Notes: generated by a model not told the origin, from the letters alone. A DNA stretch of 64,000 nt from Oscheius sp. JU75 (GCA_037178855.1 JASJZC010000005.1:1178001-1242000), one strand, 5' to 3'. Positions 33,920 through 47,590 are shown, numbered from the stretch's first letter. A program made the numbers and translations.

Positions 33920-34330
33920 ATGGTTTCTCGAATTATGGAAAATCCAACGACACTTATTATCTTTGATATTTTTAGTTGCATTATCCTATTGGTCAATCTG
34001 TTCCTGGCTTACGTTATTTTGCTACATTCACCCAAATCCATGGCGAAGTTCAAATATTATATGTTCAAGATGACCGTAAGCCTTTTGAAGTTGATAAATC
34101 GAATATAATTCTTCCTCTACCGTGTGGCATTGTAATAGGACTCATGAAATATTTTGGTCAACCTGGAGCCCTCACGGCTGTAAGAATAAAAAAATTATCA
34201 TTTCGACCTTTTTAGCACATCTCTACCCTAACCTCCAAAGCACTAACTATGATATCAGTTTGTGATTGTTGTATTTAGAGATTGTTCGTTTTCTGACGGC
34301 ATAGAAATGAAAAAATATGATTTTGAAGTG
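33920..34330 (+). pseudogene. Chemoreceptor 5' fragment
   Basis: MENPTTLIIFDIFSCIILL and the following residues form a first transmembrane span. It ends HSPKSMAKFKYYMFK, the typical post-TM1 sequence of Srh/Sri-type nematode receptors. The next recognisable piece, LPLPCGIVIGLMKYFGQPGA, is shifted by one base with no intron of suitable size or phase. No later receptor exons follow. The tract at 34150-34295 is duplicated in inverse orientation at 28205-28330. Confidence 0.55.
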
Positions 34331-34334
34331 AAAA

Positions 34335-37300
34335 AAACCTCGTGCGATTTTTCTAGCTTATTGGGGGGTGTAACCAATTTTCATGATCATTTCTACTTCC
34401 ATTTCTCCTTCATTTTCATCTTCAAAAAGAACACTGAAGTATCCAAAGATCCCTAAAAGAGGCCCAGTTCCTTGTGCCACCTCTCTATCTTTCTCTCGAA
34501 CCCGACAGCTGACCCCGCTGCCCCTTCTCATCCAGACAAACACGTGTTTTTATGCCTCTGTCTTGACGGACGTGAGCATCACATGGACTCCCTGACAGAA
34601 ATAGCCCTCCTCCCGGCTCACAGGAGCCTTTTGGAGCCTCAAAACAAGTCCGGGAGAAGGAACACCGGAAAACAAGGCGTCGAGTAGCGCCGAAACACGA
34701 AAATAGGACATGCTGTCACACGCACTTTTTCCGCACAAGTTTATTGTCTTCTGGGACTTTGAGAGAAAAATAGACGGATTGGATTACAGGGTGGCCAAGT
34801 ACATGGGAGGGTCGGATAATTTACAAGGAGACGTGTGATCTTCGGAGTGGAGAAAGCTCGGGAAATTTCAGAGATGAGAGATATAGAGTTGGGATGCGAG
34901 GTGTACTAATGAGTGAGTCCAGGGTGATACGTCTGAAAGATTCAAAAGAGTACTATGCGTTCTTCGGAGATCAAAAATGAACAACGCGAGGAGACTGGTC
35001 TTTGAGAATTGATGAAAGTTTCCGAAATGCTTCAAAATGATAATAACCAGTGAAAAGTAGAAAGAACTGATGTTGCCATTTTCAAAATTAATTGTAATAA
35101 GGAACCTTTAAAAGAAACTTTGAGCTCTTTAAAAAATGGAACACTACTAATGTTTCAGCGGTAGTAGAACATGGTATGGTTTTGCTGAGCCTAGTGTTGT
35201 CTGCCTTCTAGAGGTACAAAAGTGGCAAAATTTACGTGAAGGATGCTTCTCAAATATTAAAAAAACAGTTCATGTTTTGATTACAGCGACAACATGGCAA
35301 CTTTAATTTTCAGTTGTTCGATTAATTATTGTTACAAACTGCCGATCAGGTTGATAATGTTTCACGCTGCCAATATCAGTCAGTTCTGTAACTTTTCGTG
35401 TCTGCATATGATCGACTATCAGACAACGCCACCCGAGCAACTGAAATATTATGACTGCAAGGAATAACAGCCGATCCGTCATCTTTCTGCAGACACTATC
35501 CGTCAAAGAGTGAAAGATGTCAGAATGAACACTTAGAAAAGATAATGTTTTGTTATCACTGAGTCTTTTGAGAAACTTTTATTGAGAGAGTATCCTGTCC
35601 ACTTGGCTATTGCAGAATCTTTTATGTTTCACTGAAAATATGAAATGGAAGAAGATGGTCGAGAAGTAATAGTGTGGAATCGCGTTAAACTGTTTTACAG
35701 AACTTGAAGAACGAAAATTAATGTTTCATAACTTCTTTAATATAACTTTGTCAGTTTGTTTACTATTGCCCAAAAAACAAAAAATTTGTTACTTATTGAG
35801 TTTGATTGCCATGTGCTTTTTTTCAAGTAGTTCGATCACCCGATGTATCTCCTTCTTCAGAATGCAGACAGACCGAATCATTGAACTTCTTGTGCTCCAT
35901 CCCTCCATTACTAGCTAGCCTCACAATTTGTAGGGCTCGTTTGTATGTTATAGATGGAACACAAAGATCAGTTGACTTCTTTCCAGAACTACCTGGGTAC
36001 TTTACAATTTCCTGCGATCTTTTAGAAGTTTTATGTTTCAAGAATCTGTTGTATTGGTGGTTCAGCTCAATCGGAACTCTTCCTGTCTTGTCCCATTCTC
36101 CCATGTTTCTTAACAACCCTGTCTCCTTCAAAGCCCGACAAATTTCCGACGACAAATAGCCCATTTGATTGGCAGATAAATGCCTGTTTTCCATCAGTCC
36201 GGGAGATCAACACCTCTAAACGTGTTCCTCCTATTTACGTGTCTCTCTGTGAGCTGGAAATAAGACTACGTGTGACCCGTCTGTTGCACACCTGGTGACG
36301 TAGAAGCCTCCTGGTAATTTCGGCAGGAGGGTCAGATGGAAAGGCGAAGAATAACAAACACATCAAAGAGGAGTTTGGAAGAGGGAGGGCAAAGGACAGG
36401 AGATCAGGGTCTGGTTGGCGAGATCAATTTTGGGGGTTCGTGGTAGGAAAATATGAATTTTTCAGATTGGAAGTAGTAAAGTTGTTGTTTCGAGCGCACT
36501 ATAAATAAAAGTTGAAACATAAGAAAGACAAAAATTTATTCAATAATAACTTGATGTTTCAGACGTTTTTAGTGAAAGATCATGGTTTCAAAGTATTTCC
36601 AGACCTTTCAAAGCTTGATTTTTTTGACTAGGGAAATAGCCGTCTTGCATGTAGCATTTTGATCAATTGAGAGAGCCCTTTCGAAAAATATATGATTTCA
36701 GGATAAGGTCTTTATGCTCAGGCCTTTTCCTATAAGGATTACCAGCAAACGAAACATCTTAACAGGTCAGTAGAGCATTTAATCCGCAGCTGCGTAGTTT
36801 TGCCTCTTCACCGCCCCTTACTATCGAAACTGGTTCTTGTAGGATAGTTCTAGATAAAGGACGAAAAATAGAAAACTCCACTGGAATGAAAAGAGACACT
36901 ATGGACAGAATGTTCCAGAGACTCTTCTTAATCTAGCGTATATTCTATTTTGGATAGCCCAGTTACAACGCTTGAAATTTTACAGTCTGTATATAGAAAA
37001 CTGGTGAAGAGCATTCCCTTATTAGGAGCAATGTGTTGCCTACATGTAAGCAGCACTGGAAAGCCTAAGAGATTTCCTAAATAGAAACTGAAAAATTTGT
37101 GCTAGTTTTTTTACCTGTTAGGGGAAAATGAATTTCTTTTGTTTGAACTGTCAATTACGGTTTCGGAAAACGTCAAAAATGAAACAACAAAAGATAGGAG
37201 CTATTTTTTCGAAGAAAAAAATCATTACTTTTGTTAAAACATTGTCTAGTTCGATATGTTACTACCGACGAAAGTTTCTAGTAGCAGTGATATTGGCGAT

Positions 37301-39840
37301 TTTTGGTTTCAACTCCCATGTAGTTCGGTCTGGACAGCATACACAATACGTGATGGCGATAGAAAAGAATGAATCTCTACCGTGAAAGAGAATCGCATAT
37401 ATTATCTGTTGAAGAAAAAGAGCGTAATTTGAACTGCACTGGTTTGACTGCGTATCGAGGATCTGTATGAGGTAGTTTGGTGCGCAGCCGAAACCTCCCA
37501 GGTGTACCCTAATGGAACACACTCACTTTCTGAACAGACAGAACGAATGTCATACTTGTCTCTATGTCTATCTTTCGCTCTGTCTCTCTGTCTCTCTGCC
37601 TCACTGTTTCTCTGTCTTTCCGTCTCTCTGTCTGTCTTACCTTTTGGTTTTTCAAAGAAGCTCGAAACCGAACATGTCTTCTCTGATTCCAATCGAGATG
37701 AACCCGTAAGATCGCACAGCTGACCACCCTGAGTATCACACACTTCCTCGATCAGACACAATCCATCACGATTTAGCTATGTCTTACTGCGCCTTTTCAT
37801 GTCAAAGGAATTCAGGAAGTTCCTTGATCTCCGAGGGTTATTTTGAGGACAATAGAGATCATGGGCTGATTTTCCGAATGAGTCAGAGAACGGAAAAAGA
37901 ACTGGGACTAGAGTTACAGAGAACGAAAATAGACAGAGAGAAAAGAAGGCGAAGACCAGGGTTTGTTTAATAGAAACAGCGAGAACACAAAATTGGAAGT
38001 TAGAAAGTATTGTGTTTCAGCATCTTCCCAAGTAACGTGAATTTGTTTTGATAATACGTGATGTATAGGCGCCAATCCAGTTAGTCGGTTTTCACATAGG
38101 AACACACCAAAAAGAACTTAAGAAACAGCAGCAGGTCCCTAACAGGGTGAGAGTGACCAACATCACGTTAGTGAGGAGGTAAGGTCGGGAAGATCAAAAT
38201 TTGGGTTTCAAAAATAACAAAAATAGTTCAGACACATTGGATGCTTTTCAAGGGGAGTATACCTCAAAATCTGACCGAAAGATAGCAGAACTATTATACA
38301 AGAGGCAAGAGTGGGTTTGGTAAACAGTTGTACAAATGTTTGATTGCCTGTTTTTGTATGTTTCAAAACTTCATGTTTCAAAGTTCTCCTAAATGACTAT
38401 GAATTACAAAGTGTTGTTCTTGTCGCTCCTCCCATTCCTAAAATACAATTTTCAGTCATCTCTTGAACTAGCAGCATACCCAGGAAAAAATTGGCTGGAA
38501 AAGTATTCCCTCTAATAGTCTACAAGAGTGGGTTTAGTAAACAGCTCTACAAAACTGTATGTTTCAAAGTTATTATAATCGGCCGGGGTATACCACGGAA
38601 GCTAGTATGCCTTTGGACGTTGACATTCAAAAATTTTCAATAGTGGTCAAGATGGGCAGATGGTACAAAAAAAAAATTTGTGTCTTGAGCATTTTTTTGC
38701 ATGTCGCGTTCTCACCAGGCATGTACGCGCGGACAGGCTAAGCTCAGTCCTCTGGTCCGAAATTCAGCACATCTAAAATTGTACTTTTTAGTTAGAACGA
38801 GTCTCATGGGCCGAAAGTCGGCCAGAGTGTGAAGGTTTTATAATATGAAGGTCTTATAATGTCTTCTCGAAACAAACCCCAATGCTCGAACTTGAAAACA
38901 TAATTACTGCTGTCGATATTGCTGTACTATTGCGGTCAGCTAGACTGAAGTTTTTATTCCATCCCCCTGAAACATTTATGCATTTCCTTCCAGACTGATC
39001 ATTCTCTGCGCGCTCACCCTCACGCCTATTTATTTCTCAAACCATCTCGTGCCTGATATGTCAATCATTCTCGTGCCTTCGTCTCGGAAAAAAGCTGATA
39101 AATTGGGTGTCAACACATGAGGAGGTCCCAGAGAGGGGTGGAAAAGGTCGAAACAGCTGTTTCTCCGTCTTGGGGCGGGGATCAACAGGGTTCAGAGGAG
39201 ACAGGGATAAAAGGGCTTAGCTGACCGGGAACGGAACAGGTTTCAGGCTCCTTGGGAGCCTTTCTTTCTCATACAAGACCCTACATCAATCCTTTTTAAG
39301 CTCATTCCCTTTCCATTGTAGTCTCGTATTTTAGTATCATGGTCTGTGACTATGAGAGCAACTCTCGAAACCTCCTTTCAATCAAAACTTGGCGGATACA
39401 GTATCTTGAACAGTAGAATACTTTCATATTTTAATGTTTTGGTATATCGTTGTCAAAAAGTTGTTACCTGATTTCTTTGAGTTCCTGATGAAACAAACAG
39501 TAAACTTCGAAGTAGGAAATCCAAGCCGGTTCTTACTAGCCGAATTGACAAAGGAGAAAGATGTACCTACAGTAATCCTTTTCTGACCTCTAGCTCCTCA
39601 CACTCTATACTTTGTAGAAATGGACATGATCCAGTTTCAAAAATGATTTCAAAGTAAAACTGCGCCTGATATGCATAGAGCCTGATTTGGTCATGTTTTA
39701 AAACAGATCCCTTAGTCGAAACTGAAAATTGCCTATATGGAACGCATGCGAAGAGATAAGCGAGGCCGATGGACTTTTTTAGCCTTACCATAGACCGGAA
39801 GCAAAAAAGCTTTTACGATGTGGCTTGTGAAAACAAACAA
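34335..39840. other. Gene desert with dense TGTTTCA motifs
   Basis: No exon chain with domain content. Frames at 35806-36194 are open on both strands for over 110 codons but are unrecognised. A GTCTCTCT-type simple repeat occupies about 37557-37640. TGTTTCA or its complement recurs about every 350 bp from 35155 onward. Confidence 0.5.
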
Positions 39841-42300
39841 ATTTCAGAAAAACAAACCTCCGAAAGCGCTAAACATTATGGCTCTCGTACACGACGGATT
39901 GATTCAAGATGGCCCTACCCTCTGCAAGCCGAATCTCGGACGCCGTGACTCCCAGAAGTTCTACGAGGAAACTGCTCCGACCAGTCCCGTCACCAAGGTC
40001 AAGGAGTTCCAGTTTGCTGTGATCAATGGTCGTCCCTGCAGGGTAAGTGATTTTTTGGTTTAACATTACAAAAATCCAACAAAGTTACGCTCTGGACATG
40101 AATAAGTCTAGAAGCTGAAAGATTTTTGTCACTTAATCGGAAAACTATTCTTGTGTGTAACTCAACAGCATTGGAACACGTGCAGGGCTATCTAGAAATT
40201 GCCATATATCTAACTACTGAAATATTTTTATGCAAATGTATGCGCTGTTACGAGCATATTTTTTTTGTCGCATTCCGGTTGACAGACAAGACTACCCCAT
40301 AAATTTAACTAAAAAAAGAAAGTGAAACATTTCAAGTCTCTAAATGTTTTGGAATGCGAATAGCCAATCCTATAAAAACCCAAGTTCTGAAATAGTTATG
40401 CGCAAAAAAATGGACGAGGTTCCAATTTTTGCTGAGAAGATATAAATTGATCTTCCATAACGCTGCACAGAAAAATATACCTAACTTACAAGAAAAGTGA
40501 AAAGTTTCAGTACGGAAGATTGAAGAGTCAAGTATCTTCTTTCGAGTAACACTTTTGTTTTCACAGCACTCCAGCCCTATCACTAACGTGGAACTATATG
40601 GTCTCAGCATGAAACAGGGAACATGTTTATATTTTCGTTGAAAGATATGAGCTCTTAGGAATCGTTGTACAGAAAACAGTAAAAAAAAGCTCAAATATGA
40701 AGACTAGACATACAGCTTTATTTGGGCAAAATTTGATGATAGAAACCAGCAGTAATAAATGACAGACAGAGTAGTAAAGTTACTGCTGAAACATTTTTGA
40801 CCTAAGAGTTGCGTCTAGCTTCGTTTAGTCCTCCTCATGGGTTTGTAGAAGGGTAGATGGTATAACCTACCAAGTATCAAAGTTCCTATAAATTGTGTTG
40901 AAAAAAATGAGACCAATGAAAGGGCGTTCAATTGTGATGTCTCCGAATACCCTTTTTTGCTTTTCAAACCCTCTTCGTATCGACGATCACTACTGTTGTC
41001 GTAAAAGTATATGGTCGCAGTGTGAAACATAGAACATTTTCCCCACTTTCGAATGGAAGAGTTACAAGAAACCGTTGTACAAAAAATAACAAAAACTTCC
41101 AGGTGATTGAGAAGAACAAGCTCGGCAGTGAAAAGTGGCAGATCACAGCCAGAGATCTGTTCCTCTGGGAAAGAATCGACGAAGTTCTCAACACTGAAGA
41201 CATCGTCCCAGACCCCTTGCTCGTCAAGGAAGACTACATTGTGAGTATTTTGTATGCCGGACGAAAAGATCAGTAACACATACCACGTTGTGACGGTATC
41301 TAGAATTGGCGAAACAACAAGCTTTCAAAAAGCTATTACCAAGTTTTGGATAGTAGAGCATCAAATTCTTCTACGTTGCAACTCTTTTCGAGCTTTGGTG
41401 TGAAAAACAAAAGTTTGTCCAAACAAGCAAAGGAGTCAACGATTTCTGAAACACGGGGTCTTCTTACGTATATTTTGAAACAAAAATTTCTCTGGGATCG
41501 AACAACAACAAGAACTAAACTTCTTTCCTTGCATCTCAGATTTTCGGCATTAATATATGGCGCTGAGCTTCATGCTTCTAATTTTTATTTGGAGCATTTC
41601 TACCAAAAATACTAATCTTTTGAGGCTTAGCTGGATGAACCGATGAAACACAAAAACTTGAAAAGAAAAATTGTTTTGGGTGCAGTGTATCAGTTAAAAA
41701 AAAAAACGTCACTTTTGAACCTCAACTAGTCTAGTAGGACTTCTGAAACATAAAAAATATCCCACGCGACCATTCAACACCTCACTCTTTCAGCTCGGCG
41801 ACATCACCGACGAGGAGTACGTGTTGATTGATCCTCGCGACTCTCATGTCCTAAAAATGCCCATCCCATGCCCGCTGATCGATCAGAATGTCAAGAGACT
41901 CAGGAAGAAGAGTCATGGAGGAGAAATCAGAGTGAGTTTTGCTTCTTTTATTTGTTTCGTGCAAAGTGTATACGTTTCACGTGGCACTGTCGGAATAGTC
42001 AACTTGAACCAGTAAACTTTTAGACAGTCTCTCTGAAGCGCAAGAGTATCTGTCGCTACCCGTACTATCTCAGCTTTTTCGTCTCGTGTTGTTGCAATAG
42101 CGAGATTGAAAGATACCCTGAAAGTTGATCTGGCGTTGAAAAAAAACCTTAGAGAAAAACCGGAACTTATAGCCTACTTTCATTCCTGTTCGAATTAGCG
42201 TCAAAGACGTAAAGCCCGGAAGTGACCACATGGCTGAAACAAAGAAAATTTACAGATCACCGTCGGTCGCACTCCCATCGAGGAAGGAATCGTCGACTAC
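34900..42300. promoter_or_regulatory. Cluster of TGTTTCA motifs (cluster 3)
   Basis: I count about 23 copies by eye. Plus orientation dominates from 35155 to 38559 (for example 35155, 35359, 35625, 35721, 36031, 36558, 38360, 38372, 38559). Minus orientation dominates from 38960 to 42235, including the introns of the eIF5A-like gene. The kinase genes beyond 42.5 kb have very few. Confidence 0.5.
39846..39847 (+). promoter_or_regulatory. Probable trans-splice acceptor of the eIF5A-like gene
   Basis: An AATTTCAG acceptor ends 30 bases before the ATG, with no upstream exon visible. Confidence 0.5.
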
Positions 42301-42318
42301 CGCATCTCGAAGGATTAG
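39878..42318 (+). CDS. Divergent eIF5A-like protein without the hypusine lysine
   Basis: Four exons (39878-40042, 41103-41240, 41794-41931, 42256-42318) join in phase to 167 residues, close to the 157-161 of eIF5A. FQFAVINGRPCRVIEKNK aligns with the eIF5A segment around GRPCKIVE. An SH3-like barrel follows, then an OB-like second half (LGDITDEEYVLIDPRD, GGEIRITVGRTP) like the C-terminal eIF5A domain. In eIF5A the loop TGKHGHAK carries the lysine that is converted to hypusine. Here it reads LGSEKWQ, so the aligned lysine is Ser and the loop is shortened. It is probably a paralogue that cannot act in the usual elongation role. An AATAAA lies near 42447. Confidence 0.7.
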
Positions 42319-42680
42319 CCTGGCTTCTGATCCAGATATGCCTGTCTCTCTTATGTACATATGGAAAAGTGTGTTCCCTCTACCTATTCTACTCTCATCG
42401 CCTCGGTTGTACCCCCGTACCCTGTGTTTGTGTTCGTGTAAGACAATAAAGTTGAAACGATAGCTGTATAGAGACTCGGAAATGGATGAGAAGGAAATAA
42501 TAGACTGAAGACAAGGATTGTAGACAAAAATACCTGGGGAAAAATCAACAACAAATCAATGTACAACGACGTCAGAAAAGAGCTGTACTCGAAATCACTC
42601 TTCTCGACCGAGGCTTCGATTCTTCCACTTCACGCCGGCAGGTAGATTCTCTGAAAGTAAATCATACGCGTCTTTCTTAA
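42319..42680. other. Convergent spacer between eIF5A-like gene and kinase copy A
   Basis: Holds the polyadenylation region of both convergent genes. Nothing else is seen. Confidence 0.5.
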
Positions 42681-42685
42681 CTATC

Positions 42686-45600
42686 TCAGACTTTGGGTTG
42701 AGGCTCTTGTCTGAATTCCTCTTGGCGATCTGTCGGTGTGGGAGGTTGTTTTTGTCCTTCAAAAAACTTGTATACTTCTGCCATTGTTGGCCGAGATTCC
42801 GGGTCTATCGCCATCATTCTATAACCAACTTCTTTTCAGAAAAAAAAGTAGCTACCTTTGAACATAAGCCCATATTCTAGGAGACACTGTCACTTTCATT
42901 GCCAGTGTTTCATCGAGTTCATCTCTAGGATAGCAGCGGAAAATCATTTTCCATATTGAGCGACCAAGACCGAAAACGTCGAGTTTTGAAGTGAAAGTAT
43001 CCACATTTCCGTAAATGCTTTCAGGAGCCTGATACCCAGGGCTTCCGCAGTTCTTGGTATACTCACAGTGAAGAACATCTGATATAATCGTTCCGATTTT
43101 TCCCATTTCGAAATTGCTGATCTTCAAAAGCTGGTGGTGTTCATCGAGTAACATGCTGCAACTGTTTTAAGGAATAAAAAGACGAGCTCACTTGGAGGGT
43201 TTCACATCACGATGAATTATTTTGCTAGTGTGGAGAAAGTCTAGTCCGCTTGCTGCATGGAGAATCCAGCGGACGATTGAAGATTCAGAATAACCCTTAG
43301 CGCTTGTAGTCACTGAAAACGATGAAGGCAGCAAATATTTCAGGTTACCTGAGTCCAAGGAACCTCCTTTGCAATGTTCCATCAGCAGACCTCGAATTCT
43401 ATGCTTATTGACTACATATCCGTAAATAGAAACAATGTGTGGATTGCATTGCATCTAAATTGGCTGACAGGTTGACTTGGAAAATTAGAATTTCACCGCC
43501 AAGAGTGTACGAATTTCATCCTTCATTTGCAAAAATGCTTCATGCAGACCGTAAGAAGTAGGCGTCACCCCAACAAACAACTTGGCAACTACTGGTACTG
43601 GCAGCCCAGGCGCAGTCACAAGATCCATCTCGGCTTGAGGGTTACAAGGAAGTATTGTGACTCTGGTAAGAGACGATATTTCATAGCTTTTTAAGCGAAT
43701 TTGCTGAAGTTTCAATTGTGAAACAGTATTAAAACATGCCTACGCTAGCACCTGACAGGACACTTCCCCATTCACTGCTGCAAATACGTTTCAGCTGATC
43801 GAGGGGCACACTTTTTGTCAATGTCGTCAGTTGTTTGAAGAGAAACTTCAATATCAAATTGAATCAGTTGTCACCAATAGTCACCTCGTGAAAATACATC
43901 TCGCGGGTGATTCTTTGACGAGTCAGAAGTTCTTTCAGCTTCGGAATGGACTCGAGAGTATCCACCAGTAGATTTATACACTGCTGCTGATCTTCTCTCT
44001 GGTCAGTTTGAGTATGGAACTGTTCAAAATCGAAGGCGGATGACGAAACTTACCAGAAAAACTTTTACAAATGAAAGAAAGAATACATATGAATAATTTT
44101 CAGACCACTTTTCGATGTTCGCATATTTCACTTGTTCTGGATCATAGAAATACTCCAAAAAAGCTTGTTCTGCTTGTAGACGTTGCCGAAGTTTTTCCTC
44201 CAAACATTCGACAAACTGTTCTTGTTCTTCAGTAAAGTACTTTTTCAAGACCTATAATCACGCAAAGATGGCTTCTCTACTTTTAAATGTTACATGGAAG
44301 TAGATTAGCAATGACCCGGAGTCCAAAAAACTGTTTGTCTCTTCACAGAACATTTCACAGGCTCTCTACAGCAAAAGTTTCTGGTTTCGGCTCGTCACAA
44401 CTCACTCTACGAAATAAGGAAAAACGATTCCTGATCTCTTCAACAAACTTCAGATGATCAGCTAGGGCGTAAAGCCGCTCTCCATGTAAGAATTTGATCT
44501 ACTAAATCGTGATTGAATCAAAGCCATTCAAACCTCTGAAGGCTCCTCGAAGATCATTTTGTAAAAAGTATCTGTTTTAATCATTGGTCTTGGCTGTGAA
44601 TCGCTATATAAATCAGCCAGATCATGATTACTCAGAATATAGAGTGGTTGTAAGTACGGAAGAAGATTGTTGGATGTTTGTTCTTAATGGATTTTTCCTA
44701 ATGCTCAACCTTAACGTCTTACGCTCAACATTCTCGTTTGAACATAGTGTTATCAGCGACATATACGAGTTAAGTCCCTGCCTATTGTAATAATACAGAT
44801 AGGGACCAATCATCTTAAATGCGTTCAAAAGGCATTCCAGCAACCAATGATCGCCGTATGACTTGTCTGCAACGTCGTTTGGTGGCAGTTCGACCGACAC
44901 AGGTTGAGGAATTATTTTCTGAAAATTGCCGTAAACAAGCATCCCCACCATTCCTTGGCCATCCAGGTCTAGGGGGAGAGAATACCAGCTCCTTTGACTT
45001 ACAGGGAAAAGGTTGCGCACAACGAGAGGCAGAGCTGGTACCAATCTCAACAAGTCTTTGAGGGCGAAAGTGCACTTTGCATCTTTGTATTCGCTCTAAA
45101 AGCATGTAAGATAACAAGATTTTACTAGAAAACTTTCCGGCTTTAAAAAACGCTTTAAAAACTCCCTAGTTGTATTGAAGACCAAGAAGTAATCCTTCGG
45201 TCCCAACAAGTCGAAGTGTAGATATTCACCAATGTTCACTCTTTGTTTAAAATCAGTCGATACGAGAAAATCTTTCAACATAGATTTTATCCTTGTTTGC
45301 ACTTGAAAACGGCGGAGATTTTCTTTCTGAAAGATAAAGTCGCAAATTTCAAATTTCCTAACTGTTAACTTGTGAAGCAAGTATTGTTCGTTGTAAGTGA
45401 AACTGATGATATTTGTCGGAAGTTCTAGCAGATTCTTAGTGTTCCTTGCATTTATAATTTCAAGATGAAGTCCAGAATATTGTGTGTAGAGTTTGTCCAC
45501 AGCTACTATCCATTTCTTTAAAAATCATTCGGTGCACTGTAAAATCCAATTTACCTTAAACAATGAAAAATATTCTGGTGATTCTTTACATATGAACATT

Positions 45601-47425
45601 TCATTCCGCATGTGTTCAATAGCTGATCGACTAATAACCATCAGCAAGTCGAACAGCCGCAGAAAATGAGAATATCCATCGCATTTCAACAAAGTCTGAT
45701 CGAAGTTTTTGATTACAATAACATGCTGAAATACCATTTCTTCTACAAGCTTCACAACTTCTGCGTAGTAAACATTTCGATAAGTTTCTTTCAGAACACT
45801 AGATATCCTGATCCATCTGGCTATACCAGACGTCTCAGATGGGTTTTCCATGAAATATTTCCATACTGAACACCCCTTTATGTCCAACATTTGAGCATTG
45901 CAAACTTGATTCCAAAATTCTTGAAATTCTTCTATTGTAACCTGAAAATATGTTAATTTTGATAGTGTAAAATCAAAACAATTCGCAGGGCTTCAAGCTT
46001 TTTGGATCTGTACTCTGGCACTCCATCATTACCAACGTGAACACACTGTTCAATCCATGGTTTATCATAGCATGGTGCTTCATCTAACGGCCGATTGAGT
46101 ATTGGGGCAAACAGTTCAACTTCGGAGCTGTATGGGTCATTTTTCAGTTCCTCCCAATCTTTGCTATTTACTGCTAAGCAGAGCTGAAAAGAACTTACAA
46201 ATAAAAATAAACACTTACAAGGTACGGATGCTGTTGTGCAATATCCTCAGGTGGATCGGGAAATTGAATTTTATTGAATAGATCGTACATTTTAAGATTA
46301 TGAGAGTCACCAATAGTCAACTCGTGAAAGTACATATCGAGGGTGATTCTTTGGCGAGTCAAAAGTTCTTCAATTTTCGGTAAGTCCGCGGGAGGGCGAA
46401 CAATTTCGCTAGGAGTGCAATTTAAATGTAATGTTTCAAAACTGTTAAGAAGACAAGGCAGCGAAGGCCTTCGTTTCTCATCTTTATCCCACATTCTAAA
46501 ATAGCTCTGTTCTCCCAAATACGTGGCCGTACCTCTTGATTACTTTTATCAGTAGAGGTTCCAGGGAACGGTCTATAGCCGGTCGCTTGTCATTTTGTAG
46601 GTCTTCATAGAGTTGCATTTCATGTCCGTTAAACGGCTTCAGTCGATGAAACATTTCCCAGACAGTGATACCCAAAGAGTAGACATCAGCGGCGTATGTA
46701 TATGAGGTATTATTACCGAACACAATCTCCGGAGCAGAGTACCGTTGAGTTACGCCGCTGGAAACAACCTAAATAGAAGGAACTAAAAACTCACCTAAAT
46801 GTAAGTTCAGTGCGGTCCAATCGTTTAGCCGACCCAAAATCTGACAACTTCAAAATTTGTCGACCTTGGTCAAGGAGCATATTTGAAGGCTTCACATCTC
46901 TGTGGAGAACACCTCTATTGTGCAAAAATTCTAATCCGCGTGTTCCTTGTAAAATCCAGTTGTGGCAGTCTTTGTTTGTATAATGCGCTTCGGAGTGAAT
47001 TACTGTTGTTATTCCAAATTAAAAAGAAAAACTACTTACGGTTGTCCAAACTTCCATCTTCCATAAACTCCATAACATATCCGTAACTCCTAGTATATAA
47101 AGAGTGTTCTTCATAAACACCAAGAAGCCGAACCACGTTCTCATGAAAATTTTTATCGTTAAACGAATGCTGCAAGAGTAAATCAATCTCCTTCTTATTT
47201 TCGTTGCTCAGGTCAGATCCGTAGAATTTTTTTATGCATACAAATCTGCAATAATTCTTTACCGAATGTAAAAGCTTACTTTGTGTTAAATATCCCCCTG
47301 TATGCCTCTCCTTCACCTCCATTACCAAGATACTTTATCTTGGTAAAATCTGCGTTACTATAAAGGGTGACATGGTCGAATTTTTCTAAATCTCGAAAAG
47401 AGAAGCGCTTTTGTTCGTTGCTCAT
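42686..47425 (-). CDS. Dual-kinase-domain protein, copy A
   Basis: A chain of short exons runs from the ATG at 47425. The first eight are 47425-47280, 47245-47040, 47002-46795, 46757-46533, 46495-46219, 46183-45980, 45941-45555 and about 45515-45126. It encodes roughly 1,300 residues. Kinase 1 has [11 protein letters not shown], an Ile-Lys-Lys motif, [15 protein letters not shown] and SAPE, so it looks active and resembles TAK1/MAP3K-type kinases. A long helical middle region of unknown family follows. Kinase 2 near the C-terminus keeps VAKLF, HRDVKPS and PGYQAPE, but has no glycine loop ([11 protein letters not shown]) and reads SNFE in place of DFG. It should be catalytically dead. In-phase 34-42 bp introns link the middle region to kinase 2, so one gene is favoured over two. 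The motif [14 protein letters not shown] occurs after kinase 1 and again before kinase 2. Confidence 0.75.
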
Positions 47426-47429
47426 GTTT

Positions 47430-47431
47430 CT
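47430..47431 (-). promoter_or_regulatory. Probable trans-splice acceptor of kinase copy A
   Basis: TTTTTAG lies four bases before the ATG on the minus strand. The same seven bases and leader AAAC are conserved at copy B (54081-54082). Confidence 0.55.
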
Positions 47432-47590
47432 AAAAATTTGGGCGTAGAGATGGTGTGAAAATTAAAAAAATCGAAACAGCTGTGTGGCAGCACCACACAA
47501 CATCAGCAGCTGATAAGGAACCATGAAAACACGAGAAAGGTCACTATGGCCCGCAAATTTTGGGAGCGTTAACACGAAAACCAGAATTGG

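Noticed and set aside
35806-36194. Frames over 110 codons on both strands
   Set aside because: Both strands open equally, with no domain, signal peptide or exon partner, so they are not reported as genes.
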